46,090 nt of DNA from Polynucleobacter sp. (lineage in GTDB: Bacteria > Pseudomonadota > Gammaproteobacteria > Burkholderiales > Burkholderiaceae), in contig JAEMSI010000004.1 in the NCBI GenBank assembly GCA_016462905.1, forward strand, positions 1 through 46,090, read 5' to 3'. Each line of letters begins with the position of its first letter. Positions within the stretch are counted from its first letter, which is position 1. Shown piece by piece: positions 7,180-15,181 of this stretch. The notes under the pieces are model-generated. The model did not search any database, was not told the DNA's origin, and worked only from the letters and a program-made list of their open reading frames with translations. The position numbers were made by a program, and so were the translations under genes.

Positions 7180-9156
7180 ATGTCGATTAACAAAACCGCA
7201 ATTAAAGATCGAGAAGAACTACTTTTTTTACTTTCGGAGGCAGCCGAGTTTGAGCATACCGTGATGTGTAGTTATCTTTATGCCAGCATGACCCTTAAAA
7301 GGACAGCGGACGAAATAGTTACTGCAGAAGATTTAGTGATCATTGATGGTTGGCGGAAGCAAATGCGCATTGTTGCTCTAGAAGAAATGTTACACCTCTC
7401 CTTGGTCAATAATATGCTTGCAGCATTAGGCTCGGCCCCCCATTTTGCAAGACCTAATTTTCCAGTGCCTCTAGGTCGATTTCCGTCTGATCTTGAGCTT
7501 AATCTGGCACCCTTTAATGAGTCGACCATGCAGCATTTTGCTTATATTGAAAGACCGCTTGAATTGGATGTGCCAGACGGGACTGCTTTTAAACATATTC
7601 ATCACTATCGCCGTGAAATTCTCAAAAATTTGTATTCCCCCACACCGGCTGATTATCCCTCCCAAGGCCATCTTTATCACACGATTGCCAATGGGATGGA
7701 TGCTTTGGCTGAAGAGTTGGGTGAAGAGATACTCTTTGCTGGGCATGGTAGTGCACAAGTTAGTAGTGCGCAATTCCCCTTACCGGGGATTTTCCCTGTC
7801 ACTGATTTAGCCTCTGCGCATCGGGCAATCGAAGAAATCGTTGATCAAGGCGAAGGTTGCCCTGCCCATAGCGAAAACTCCCATTACGCACGCTTTACTA
7901 AAGTACGAGAAGAATTAGAAGCCATCAAAGTAAAGCGACCCGACTTTAGTCCAGCGCGCTTAGCGGCAACCAGTCCTTTGTTGGTCGACCCTGTTGATCC
8001 AAATAATCCGGTATTAATCACCCATCCGGTAGCACAACGGGTAGTTGATTTAGGCAATTGCTTATATACCTTGATGTTGCGTACCTTTGCTCAAGTCTTT
8101 GCGCCTAATCCATTTCCTCAAGCATTACGTACAGGCCTTTCTCAGGCAGCTACATCTTTAATGTATGCCCTGACTACCGTGGGTGAAGTGGCAACCACTT
8201 TACCCCTCAAAGCCGAAGGCGGTGATCTACGTGCCGGCCTGAACTTTGACTTACCTGGCTCGATCGGTCAGTTGGTGCAAACCTGTGCTGCTCAGGTTCT
8301 GGCGGAGCGTGCCGCTGAATTAACCGAGGTTGCGCGCGTCTTGGAAAAAGAAGTAGCGCTAGTTGGAGTGGTCGATAGTCTTGCAGCTATCACCAAAAAA
8401 TTAGCTAAGTTACATGCTGACTTTGAAGAGCATCCAGAGGCGATGGCAGTATTAAGCACCCCCAAAACTGTCGCTTCAACCAAGCCTAAACCGACTGCTC
8501 CCTTGGTCACTAATCCCGATAATCCCAATGAAGCTGGTACCGATAAAATTTATATTAAGTACGATGTAAAACGCTGCATTCATTCGCGTAACTGTGTTCT
8601 CAATGCCCCCCGCGTTTTTTTAGCCAATGTGGTGGGGCCTTGGTTACATCCGGAAGAGACTAGCCCTGAGCAAATGGAGCAAATTGCCCGTGATTGCCCC
8701 TCTGGAGCGATTACTTACCATCGCCTAGATGACAATCCCAACGAGCAGGCCCCTGAAGTCAATGTGCTGCGGGTGCGCGAAAATGGGCCATATGCCGTTA
8801 GCGCTGAAATTGAATTAGAAGGTCATGGCGCTATGCATCGCGTTACGCTCTGCCGTTGTGGTAAATCGCGTAATAAGCCCTTTTGCGATAGTACTCATTT
8901 GGAGCTTGGTTTTATTGCCACTGGGGAGAGAGCGTTGGTTGAAGCGATTACATTAGAAAATCGCGCAGGTCCTCTCAATATTGAACCCACTCGCAATGGC
9001 CCTCTCGAATTGACCGGCAACTTGGAGATTTGTGGCGGTACAGGCCATACGATCCAGCGGGTTCAAACCGCTCGCTTGTGTCGTTGTGGTGGTTCGGCCA
9101 ATAAACCTTTTTGCGACAACACCCACGTTCGCAATGGCTTTAACTCCGAGACATAA
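7180..9156 (+). CDS. Ferritin-like protein fused to a YjdI-type 4Fe-4S domain and two CDGSH domains
   Basis: A 658-residue multidomain iron protein with no signal peptide. Residues about 10-245 form the ferritin-like domain of the VioB/RebD type (PF12902): E25-H26, E69-x2-H72 in A-L-E-E-M-L-H, E219/E220 and H235-Y-A-R-F. Residues about 285-425 are helical and unassigned, followed by a Pro/Thr linker (430-455). A divergent single-cluster ferredoxin domain (Fer4_19, like E. coli YjdI) follows with C466-I-H-S-R-N-C472 and C506-P-S-G-A. Two CDGSH-type sites end the protein: C558-x-C560-x8-C569-D-x2-H573 and C634-x-C636-x8-C645-D-x2-H649. The known homologous ferritin-like domains act on indole-derived substrates, but no partner genes for such a pathway are here. 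AGG 6 bases before ATG supports the start. Confidence 0.88.
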   Translation: MSINKTAIKDREELLFLLSEAAEFEHTVMCSYLYASMTLKRTADEIVTAEDLVIIDGWRKQMRIVALEEMLHLSLVNNMLAALGSAPHFARPNFPVPLGRFPSDLELNLAPFNESTMQHFAYIERPLELDVPDGTAFKHIHHYRREILKNLYSPTPADYPSQGHLYHTIANGMDALAEELGEEILFAGHGSAQVSSAQFPLPGIFPVTDLASAHRAIEEIVDQGEGCPAHSENSHYARFTKVREELEAIKVKRPDFSPARLAATSPLLVDPVDPNNPVLITHPVAQRVVDLGNCLYTLMLRTFAQVFAPNPFPQALRTGLSQAATSLMYALTTVGEVATTLPLKAEGGDLRAGLNFDLPGSIGQLVQTCAAQVLAERAAELTEVARVLEKEVALVGVVDSLAAITKKLAKLHADFEEHPEAMAVLSTPKTVASTKPKPTAPLVTNPDNPNEAGTDKIYIKYDVKRCIHSRNCVLNAPRVFLANVVGPWLHPEETSPEQMEQIARDCPSGAITYHRLDDNPNEQAPEVNVLRVRENGPYAVSAEIELEGHGAMHRVTLCRCGKSRNKPFCDSTHLELGFIATGERALVEAITLENRAGPLNIEPTRNGPLELTGNLEICGGTGHTIQRVQTARLCRCGGSANKPFCDNTHVRNGFNSET

Positions 9157-9194
9157 TTGGATTGTTTAGTTAAGAACTTAGGTGCCTAGCTAAG

Positions 9195-10106
9195 TTAGCT
9201 CGCTTCTTTATTTAAGTTAGCGGCTGGAATTGCCCCAAGAAAACCGGCTAGAGAAACAATCGCAACTCCAAGGATGACTATCCAAGTTAAAGATTCAGCT
9301 AAAAAGAAATAACCCCCTAGCGCCGAAAGCGCCGGGACTAGGGTTAATAACATGGCTGCCTCTCGAGTGCCAATTTTTTGCACAGCATAGCCATACATTC
9401 CGCCAGCGAATAAAGCAGCAACAATCCCCTGATAAAAACCTTGCAAGGCAATTTGATCAAAACTCGCACTTAGTATGGTTTTTGGTAGCCATAAGATATA
9501 AATCGGCAAATAGATTACCGCAGCAAAACTAGCAATTCCCAGCATTGCCAGAAAAGGGCGAATTTGCCAACGCCGAATTAAAAATCCAAATACAGCCCAG
9601 GTTAAAGCGGCAATAAAAAATAATATATCGCCACGCCATTCACCATCCATACTTTGGACGAAGAGGCTATCAAAACCAATCATGAGAAGCCCTATGGTAG
9701 ATAAGGCAAGGGCAAGGATTAAGTTTTTTGGCATTTTGAACTGGCTGCTAAATGCCACTAAAATCGCCGCCCAAAAAGGAATGCCTCCATTCACAAAAAC
9801 ACCTGCATGCGCGCTTGGTGCATATACAAAGCCTGAGTAGACAAATAAGGAATAGCCAAGACCGCCAAAAATGGATAGGACAATATATTTTGGCCAGTTA
9901 TCTTTTGGAACCAAATAAAGAAATATCGGTAAAGCAATGATTCCTGAGATGCTAAAACGCAAGGCGCCAAGATCAAAAGGTGTAAAGACATTTTTTGCGC
10001 CAAAACGGGTGATGATATTAAAACCTGTCCAGCAAATCACCACACAAAGGCAGGCCACTACACCCTTGGTATGATCCGAAGCTCTGTTTTTATTGGTGGT
10101 TTGCAA
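9195..10106 (-). CDS. EamA/DMT-family membrane transporter
   Basis: A 303-residue polytopic protein with about ten hydrophobic helices in two repeated halves, as in the drug/metabolite transporter (EamA) family. Signatures are C-W-T-G-F-N in helix 1, L-R-F-S-I-S-G near residue 47, A-A-L-T-W-A-V-F-G-F-L at the start of the second half, and a late A-M-L-L-T-L-V-P-A-L-S-A-L-G-G-Y-F. Such proteins usually export amino acids or small metabolites; the substrate cannot be read from sequence. It converges with the ferritin-like gene and diverges from the HAD operon. Confidence 0.9.
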   Translation of the reverse strand: MQTTNKNRASDHTKGVVACLCVVICWTGFNIITRFGAKNVFTPFDLGALRFSISGIIALPIFLYLVPKDNWPKYIVLSIFGGLGYSLFVYSGFVYAPSAHAGVFVNGGIPFWAAILVAFSSQFKMPKNLILALALSTIGLLMIGFDSLFVQSMDGEWRGDILFFIAALTWAVFGFLIRRWQIRPFLAMLGIASFAAVIYLPIYILWLPKTILSASFDQIALQGFYQGIVAALFAGGMYGYAVQKIGTREAAMLLTLVPALSALGGYFFLAESLTWIVILGVAIVSLAGFLGAIPAANLNKEAS

Positions 10107-10169
10107 AGAAAATTTTCAAAAAATTCAATATAACCGATTTGTGATTAGCTAAGTAAAAAAATTATTTTA

Positions 10170-10198
10170 TTAAAACATCAAGCAGAATTTGGTATTCT
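10170..10198 (+). promoter_or_regulatory. Candidate sigma-70 promoter of the HAD-DUF2798-dehydratase-like-GGT operon
   Basis: TTAAAA at 10170-10175 and TATTCT at 10193-10198 are separated by 17 bases. Each matches its consensus at 4 of 6 positions. They lie about 50 bases before the ATG of the first gene in an otherwise AT-rich divergent gap. In AT-rich DNA such pairs occur by chance, so support is moderate. Confidence 0.35.
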
Positions 10199-10247
10199 TG
10201 TATTTACAGCTTTTCCAATCAAAACCGAATGCGCTAAAGGATTGAAG

Positions 10248-10922
10248 ATGGATCCATTATTGGGTATTAAAGTCTTGGCTTTTGATGCTTATGGAACCTT
10301 GTTTGATGTTCACTCGGTTGTGCAATTAGCAGAAAAAATGTTTCCTGGAAAGGGCTTGCTGTTAAGTCAGTTATGGCGTACCAAGCAGATTGAATATATG
10401 TTTATTCGTTCACTCATGGGAAAATACATTCCCCATGATCAAAATACGGAACTTGCCTTGAAATACGCGATGCAATTTTTAGGTTTATCTGGGGGCGATC
10501 AAGAACGTAAAGAATTAATGAAAGCCTACGAAGTATTAAGCCCCTTTGGCGATGTTAAACACGCTTTAGAAAAATTAGGTCATGTAAAAAAATCAATTTT
10601 ATCCGTGGGTACGCCAGCCTTAATAAAAAGTTTAGTGAATCATGCCGACCTTGCTCACTTTTTTGATGAGTTATTCAGCGTTGATGAGGTCAAAATTTAT
10701 AAACCTCATCCTCTGACTTATCAGTTAGTAATGGATAAGTTTGGTGTTGAAAAAGACCAAATTGCATTTATTACATCGAATTATTTTGATGTGGTTGGAG
10801 CAAAGGCTTTTGGATTTAAAGTGATTTGGGTAAACCGCAATCATATTGTTCCAGACGAATTAACTTTAAAGCCTGATATTGAATTAAATAGTATTGATCA
10901 ACTGCCCATTATTATTCAGTAG
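10248..10922 (+). CDS. HAD superfamily hydrolase, haloacid dehalogenase type II family, with an altered motif 2
   Basis: A HAD-fold hydrolase of the L-2-haloacid dehalogenase group. The nucleophile is D13 in F-D-A-Y-G-T-L-F-D; W-R-T-K-Q-I-E-Y matches the substrate-binding Arg region, V-K-I-Y-K-P-H-P carries the conserved Lys, and T-S-N-Y-F-D-V-V-G-A is motif 4. The usual L-S-N-G motif reads L-S-V-G, so the Asn that helps hold the substrate carboxylate in dehalogenases is Val. The true substrate may therefore not be a haloacid. ATG 10248 is preferred over TTG 10242 because AAAGG sits 7 bases before it. It heads a plus-strand operon, 6 bases before DUF2798. A second family member at 31185 keeps the canonical motif. 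Confidence 0.85.
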   Translation: MDPLLGIKVLAFDAYGTLFDVHSVVQLAEKMFPGKGLLLSQLWRTKQIEYMFIRSLMGKYIPHDQNTELALKYAMQFLGLSGGDQERKELMKAYEVLSPFGDVKHALEKLGHVKKSILSVGTPALIKSLVNHADLAHFFDELFSVDEVKIYKPHPLTYQLVMDKFGVEKDQIAFITSNYFDVVGAKAFGFKVIWVNRNHIVPDELTLKPDIELNSIDQLPIIIQ

Positions 10923-10928
10923 GTCATA

Positions 10929-11156
10929 GTGAAAAAATTTCCTAAAAAATACAGCCATCTTTTATTTGCTATTTTAATGTCGTGTTTAATGGCATTATTG
11001 ATGTCTGGATTTTTAACTGTTGTGCTAACGGGTATGGATTCGCGTTTTTTTAGTCGGTGGCTCGAAGCCTTTGTATTAGCATGGCCTGCAGCTTTTCCGA
11101 TTGTCTTTGTGGTTGCCCCAATTGCTAGAAATCTAGTTTCGAAAATTGTGGATTAA
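10929..11156 (+). CDS. DUF2798 small membrane protein
   Basis: A 75-residue protein with two hydrophobic helices (about 10-34 and 46-66) around the motif F-F-S-R-W-L-E-A-F-V-L-A-W-P, as in DUF2798 (PF11391). Function is unknown. It starts with GTG at 10929, 6 bases after the preceding stop, and ends 14 bases before the next gene, so it is within the operon. Confidence 0.8.
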   Translation: MKKFPKKYSHLLFAILMSCLMALLMSGFLTVVLTGMDSRFFSRWLEAFVLAWPAAFPIVFVVAPIARNLVSKIVD

Positions 11157-11170
11157 AGCGAGGGGTTGCT

Positions 11171-12739
11171 ATGTTGATGTCTGGTCAAGCGTATCGGGAG
11201 TCCTTGAAGACATATAAGCCTATTATTTATGTGAATGGGCGGCAGGTCGATTCTAATGACCCATCATTAGCCCCTGGTGTGAATGGCGTAGCTCTGACCT
11301 ACGATTTAGCGCTGAATAAAAATTATGAACCAGTCATGTTGGCTCACGATCGTTTTTCAGTTAACCCTGGAAAAAGAGTCAATCGGATGATCGCTATTCC
11401 TGGCGATAGTACAGATCTTTTAAATAAATTAGAAGCGGTACGTTTGGTTTGCCAAGAAACGGGTTGTGCGCAACGCTATCTTGGTGGTGATGCATTAGCA
11501 AGTATTTATCAGAATTCATATCTCTTAGATGCCAAATATCCAAGGAATTATGTTGAGCGTATTCGCAATTATCTAGACCATGTTTATGAGAATGATCTCA
11601 CTCTAGGCGTGGCTATGACCGATGCTAAGGGGGATCGCTCTAAACGACCACATCTACAAGCTAATCCAGATACCTATTTGCATATTGTTGAGCAACGCAA
11701 AGATGGGATTGTAGTTTCAGGCACCAAGGCAATTGTGACGGGTGCGCCTTATATGCACGAGCTACTGGTCATGCCCGGTCGTAGCATGAGTAAAGAAGAT
11801 GCTGATTTTGCAGTTTGTTTTGCGGTGCGAATTGATGCGCCTGGCATCACGATTGTGGCGCGACCTGCGGGTCGTCCCGGCGAAAAGGCAGCTAGTTTTA
11901 GTCATCAATATGGCATGTCGACGGGGGTCGTCTTATTTGACAAGGTATTTATTCCTCATGACCGCGTCTTCTTAAACGGGGAGTATGAATTTGCTGGCCC
12001 GCTCGTCTATGAATATACCTCGCATCATCGCCATACCTGTATTGCAGCTCGCGCTGGTTTTGGCGACCTTTTGATTGGTGCCGGAGCATTAATGACAGAA
12101 GCAAATGGAATTGATTTAGAACACAGCTCTAATTTGCGTGAACAGATGGTCGACTTAATCAAGATTGTGGAAGGTTTTTATGCTTGCGGGGTGGCTGCAT
12201 CGGTTTATAACAAACGCGATTCAAGATCGGGTTTGGTGGTTCCTGATGTGGTTTTTGCCAACATTGGCAAGCTATTGTTAGCAACTCAGATCTACGATAT
12301 GCATCGTATCGCTCACCACGTATCAGGGGGCTTAATTGTGACTTTGCCAGGACCTGATGAAGACCACAACCCCATGACAGCAGGGCGACTCTCTGAAGTT
12401 TTAACAGCTAATTCAGATGTGCCTTATCAAAAGCGAATTGAAGTGGCTCGCTTCATTGAGGATTTAACTGCTAGTTACCAAGGCGGCTGGTATTCAGTGA
12501 TTAGTTTGCATGGTGGTGGATCGCCCGAGGCAATGAAAACTGAAATTTGGCGAAATTACCCAATCGGCAATAAAGTCGATTTGGTTGAGCGATTGCTCGG
12601 CCGCGGTCTTTTGGCAGACGCTACTCGAAAAATTACCCAAAATCGCCAACCTGGAAAGTGTTGTGATGCGGGCTGTATGATTCCGATCGAGAATCAATTA
12701 AAAATTGAGAATCGTATCCCGATTCAAGTGATTAATTAA
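11171..12739 (+). CDS. HpaB / 4-hydroxybutyryl-CoA dehydratase family flavoprotein lacking two Fe-S ligands
   Basis: A 522-residue member of the family uniting FADH2-dependent 4-hydroxyphenylacetate 3-hydroxylases and 4-hydroxybutyryl-CoA dehydratases. Much of it aligns by eye with clostridial 4-hydroxybutyryl-CoA dehydratase: M-T-D-x-K-G-D-R at 149-156, a G-D-x-L-I-G-A stretch near 298-304, and G-G-L-I-V-T-L-P late on. Of that enzyme's four cluster ligands, C99 is kept and the His is kept (H286). The second Cys of C-x3-C is Y103 and the last Cys is Ala (A293). So no [4Fe-4S] cluster of that type is expected, and the protein is either a flavin monooxygenase or a cluster-free isomerase or lyase. 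No flavin reductase is adjacent. The C-terminal tail has an unusual C-C-x3-C. GAGGGG 5 bases before ATG fixes the start. Confidence 0.82.
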   Translation: MLMSGQAYRESLKTYKPIIYVNGRQVDSNDPSLAPGVNGVALTYDLALNKNYEPVMLAHDRFSVNPGKRVNRMIAIPGDSTDLLNKLEAVRLVCQETGCAQRYLGGDALASIYQNSYLLDAKYPRNYVERIRNYLDHVYENDLTLGVAMTDAKGDRSKRPHLQANPDTYLHIVEQRKDGIVVSGTKAIVTGAPYMHELLVMPGRSMSKEDADFAVCFAVRIDAPGITIVARPAGRPGEKAASFSHQYGMSTGVVLFDKVFIPHDRVFLNGEYEFAGPLVYEYTSHHRHTCIAARAGFGDLLIGAGALMTEANGIDLEHSSNLREQMVDLIKIVEGFYACGVAASVYNKRDSRSGLVVPDVVFANIGKLLLATQIYDMHRIAHHVSGGLIVTLPGPDEDHNPMTAGRLSEVLTANSDVPYQKRIEVARFIEDLTASYQGGWYSVISLHGGGSPEAMKTEIWRNYPIGNKVDLVERLLGRGLLADATRKITQNRQPGKCCDAGCMIPIENQLKIENRIPIQVIN

Positions 12740-12760
12740 TTGAACTTCTACTCAATTAAT
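12735..12760 (+). repeat. AT-rich inverted repeat between two operon genes
   Basis: ATTAATTGA (12735-12743) and TCAATTAAT (12752-12760) form a perfect 9-base stem with an 8-base loop. The stem overlaps the TAA stop of the dehydratase-like gene. No T-run follows, so it is not an intrinsic terminator. It could be an RNA-stabilising or processing hairpin, or an operator before the gamma-glutamyltransferase gene. Confidence 0.35.
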
Positions 12761-12789
12761 CGAATTAAAAATTAAATCAGATCAAATAC

Positions 12790-14439
12790 ATGGACTTTAA
12801 TTGGAATAATCCTTACCCGACAATTCGGATGCCCGTGATGGGTCGCAATGTTGTTTCGACCTCACACCCTTATGCAGCGCAAGCAGGTTTAAAAATGATT
12901 CATCAAGGCGGAAATGCCATTGATGCAGCCATTGCTGCCGCTGCCGCTCTGATGATTGTCGAGCCGGTTTCGAATGGCCTAGGAAGCGATTGTTTTGCGA
13001 TTGTCTGGGATGGTAACGATCTCCATGGTTTAAATGCTTCAGGGGTTGCCCCGCAAGCTTGGAGCCCAGATTACTATTCGAAAAAATACGGTGTTGATGC
13101 GACTGGTTTAGCGAAGCGACCTATGCGCGGTTGGGATACGGTTACTGTTCCCGGCGCTTTGGCGGGTTGGGAGGCATTGCATCGCCGGTTTGGTTCGCTA
13201 CCCTTAGGCGATTTATTACAACCTGCCATTGAGATTGCCGAGCGCGGTTATGCGATGGCACCGATTGTTTCTCACAAATGGGCAGCAGCCATTCCTGAAT
13301 TAAAAAATCAGCCTGGATTTAGCGATGCCTTTATGCCCCATGGCCGTGCTCCAGAAGTTTCTGAGTTATTTCGTTTTCCTGCAGCGGCCCGAGCTTTAAA
13401 ACTGATTGCTAAAAATGGTACCCGTGAATTTTATGAAGGGGAGATTGCTCAAGCGATTACCCAATTTTCAAACTTACATGGCGGCGCTATGACGCTTCAC
13501 GATTTAGCTTCGTACCAAGTCGACTGGGTTGGAACAATCCAGCAAAAAGTAAAAGGTGCGGATGGAAAATCCTACGTTGTTCATGAGATCCCTCCAAATG
13601 GGCAGGGGATTGGCGCTTTAATTGCGATGGGGATACTGCAAAATTTTGATTTAGCCAGTTTGCCAGTGGATGGCATACAAAGTCAGCATTTGCAAATTGA
13701 GGCGATGAAGCTGGCCTTTGCCGACGTTTATCGTTACGTTGCCGATCCCCGCTCAATGGACCTTACTCCAGAGCAGATGCTAAACCCAAGTTACTTGGCC
13801 GAACGGGCAAAGTTAATTCAAATGAATAAAGCGACCCATTTTAATCATGGCTTACCCGCTTCAGGGGGGACTATTTATTTGAGTGCTAGTGATGAGCAAG
13901 GTCGAATGATTTCCTTTATTCAAAGTAATTACATGGGGTTTGGTTCGGGGGTAGTAGAGCCGACATTTGGAGTTAGTTTGCAAAATCGCGGTTATGGTTT
14001 TTCGCTTGATCCCAAATCCAGCAATGTAGTTGCTCCTGGTAAACGACCTTTTCACACCATTATTCCTGGATTTTTAATGCGTGACGAGGGCGGAATTGCT
14101 GTTCCACAAATGAGTTTTGGAGTCATGGGTGGTGATATGCAACCTCAAGGGCATTTGCAGACTATTTTAAGAATGCTCAATTATGCTCAGCAACCACAGG
14201 CGGCCTGTGATGCACCGCGCTGGAAGGTTAATCGCGATTTCACCCTCGATGTGGAATCCAATATGAACGCACAAACCGTTCAAGGTCTAATCGATATGGG
14301 ACATGTTTTGAAAAAAGTCGACGATCCTTATATGGATTTCGGTTCAGGCCAATTTATATGGCGTCTATCAGACCAACTGAGTGATGGTTATGTGGCTGCC
14401 AGTGATAGCCGAAGAGATGGCCTAGCTGCGGCCTACTAA
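12790..14439 (+). CDS. Gamma-glutamyltransferase family N-terminal nucleophile hydrolase
   Basis: A 549-residue Ntn-hydrolase proenzyme of the gamma-glutamyltransferase family (YwrD-like branch). Family marks are G-G-N-A-I-D-A-A-I-A-A-A (40-51), E-P-x-S-N-G-L-G-S-D-C-F (58-69), P-G-A-L-A-G-W-E (121-128) and P-N-G-Q-G (269-273). The autoprocessing site would be before T361 in S-G-G-T-I-Y-L, giving subunits of about 360 and 190 residues. After T361 come I-Q-S-N-Y and G-K-R-P-F-H-T-I-I-P. I see no signal peptide, so it is probably cytoplasmic, unlike periplasmic E. coli Ggt. Members act as gamma-glutamyl hydrolases or acylases; the substrate here is unknown. No convincing ribosome site precedes the ATG. 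Confidence 0.9.
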   Translation: MDFNWNNPYPTIRMPVMGRNVVSTSHPYAAQAGLKMIHQGGNAIDAAIAAAAALMIVEPVSNGLGSDCFAIVWDGNDLHGLNASGVAPQAWSPDYYSKKYGVDATGLAKRPMRGWDTVTVPGALAGWEALHRRFGSLPLGDLLQPAIEIAERGYAMAPIVSHKWAAAIPELKNQPGFSDAFMPHGRAPEVSELFRFPAAARALKLIAKNGTREFYEGEIAQAITQFSNLHGGAMTLHDLASYQVDWVGTIQQKVKGADGKSYVVHEIPPNGQGIGALIAMGILQNFDLASLPVDGIQSQHLQIEAMKLAFADVYRYVADPRSMDLTPEQMLNPSYLAERAKLIQMNKATHFNHGLPASGGTIYLSASDEQGRMISFIQSNYMGFGSGVVEPTFGVSLQNRGYGFSLDPKSSNVVAPGKRPFHTIIPGFLMRDEGGIAVPQMSFGVMGGDMQPQGHLQTILRMLNYAQQPQAACDAPRWKVNRDFTLDVESNMNAQTVQGLIDMGHVLKKVDDPYMDFGSGQFIWRLSDQLSDGYVAASDSRRDGLAAAY

Positions 14440-14460
14440 ATAAGGTCGATTCGACCCACC

Positions 14461-15153
14461 TCAGACCATTTTGGTTTTTAAAGCAGGCAGACCATCAACA
14501 TGACCCTCTAATAGATCACCTACTTTTACTGCAGCAACACCAGCGGGCGTTCCTGAGAAGATCAGGTCCCCTGGCATTAAAGTAAATAAAGTAGAGAGGT
14601 AGGCAATCGTGTCGGGCACATTCCAAATCATCATGGCTAAGTCACCAGTTTGACGAATTTCGCCATTCACTTTTAATGAGATGTTTCCTTTTGCTGGATG
14701 ACCGCATTGGGAGACGGGTAAAAGAGCAGAGCAAGGGGCAGATTGATCAAAAGCTTTGCCAGTATCCCATGGGCGCCCCATTTTTTTTGCCTCACCTTGT
14801 AAGTCGCGGCGTGTCATATCTAAACCAACTCCATAACCCCAAACATGATCAAGGGCCTTATCGCTGGCAATATTCGATCCACCTTTGCCGATGGCAACTA
14901 CCATTTCGATTTCATGATGAACATCCTTAGATAGGGATGGGTATTTCATATCCTTACCTTCAGTAAGCAATGCCGTTGCTGGTTTCATGAAAAAAAATGG
15001 TGGTTCACGATCGGGGTCGTGGCCCATTTCACGGGCATGATCAGCATAATTTCGACCTACGCAATAAATCCGATTCACAGCGAAGCGACTTTGAGTTCCC
15101 TCAACTGCTAGGGAAGGAATTGGGGGTGGCGCAATGACAAAAGTGGTGCTCAT
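14461..15153 (-). CDS. Fumarylacetoacetate hydrolase family protein (fumarylpyruvate/acylpyruvate hydrolase-like)
   Basis: A 230-residue single-domain FAH-fold hydrolase. It has the N-terminal I-Y-C-V-G-R-N-Y-A-D-H, metal ligands in V-H-H-E-I-E-M-V and Y-G-V-G-L-D-M-T-R-R-D-L-Q, K-A-F-D-Q-S-A-P, and the closing S-G-T-P-A-G-V. R-R-D-L-Q followed by K-x-x-G-R-P-W-D matches small bacterial enzymes that cleave acylpyruvates, such as fumarylpyruvate hydrolase. Gentisate or homogentisate ring-cleavage genes are absent nearby, so the substrate is open. It lies 28 bases after the hydroxyacid dehydrogenase gene on the same strand and converges with the gamma-glutamyltransferase gene 21 bases away. Confidence 0.88.
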   Translation of the reverse strand: MSTTFVIAPPPIPSLAVEGTQSRFAVNRIYCVGRNYADHAREMGHDPDREPPFFFMKPATALLTEGKDMKYPSLSKDVHHEIEMVVAIGKGGSNIASDKALDHVWGYGVGLDMTRRDLQGEAKKMGRPWDTGKAFDQSAPCSALLPVSQCGHPAKGNISLKVNGEIRQTGDLAMMIWNVPDTIAYLSTLFTLMPGDLIFSGTPAGVAAVKVGDLLEGHVDGLPALKTKMV

Positions 15154-15181
15154 AGGATTTCTTGTTCAAAAAAGACTTAGT

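Noticed and set aside
9175-9196. Inverted repeat AACTTAG/CTAAGTT between the convergent ferritin-like and EamA genes
   Set aside because: No T-run follows on either strand and it overlaps the EamA stop; a terminator call is not supported.
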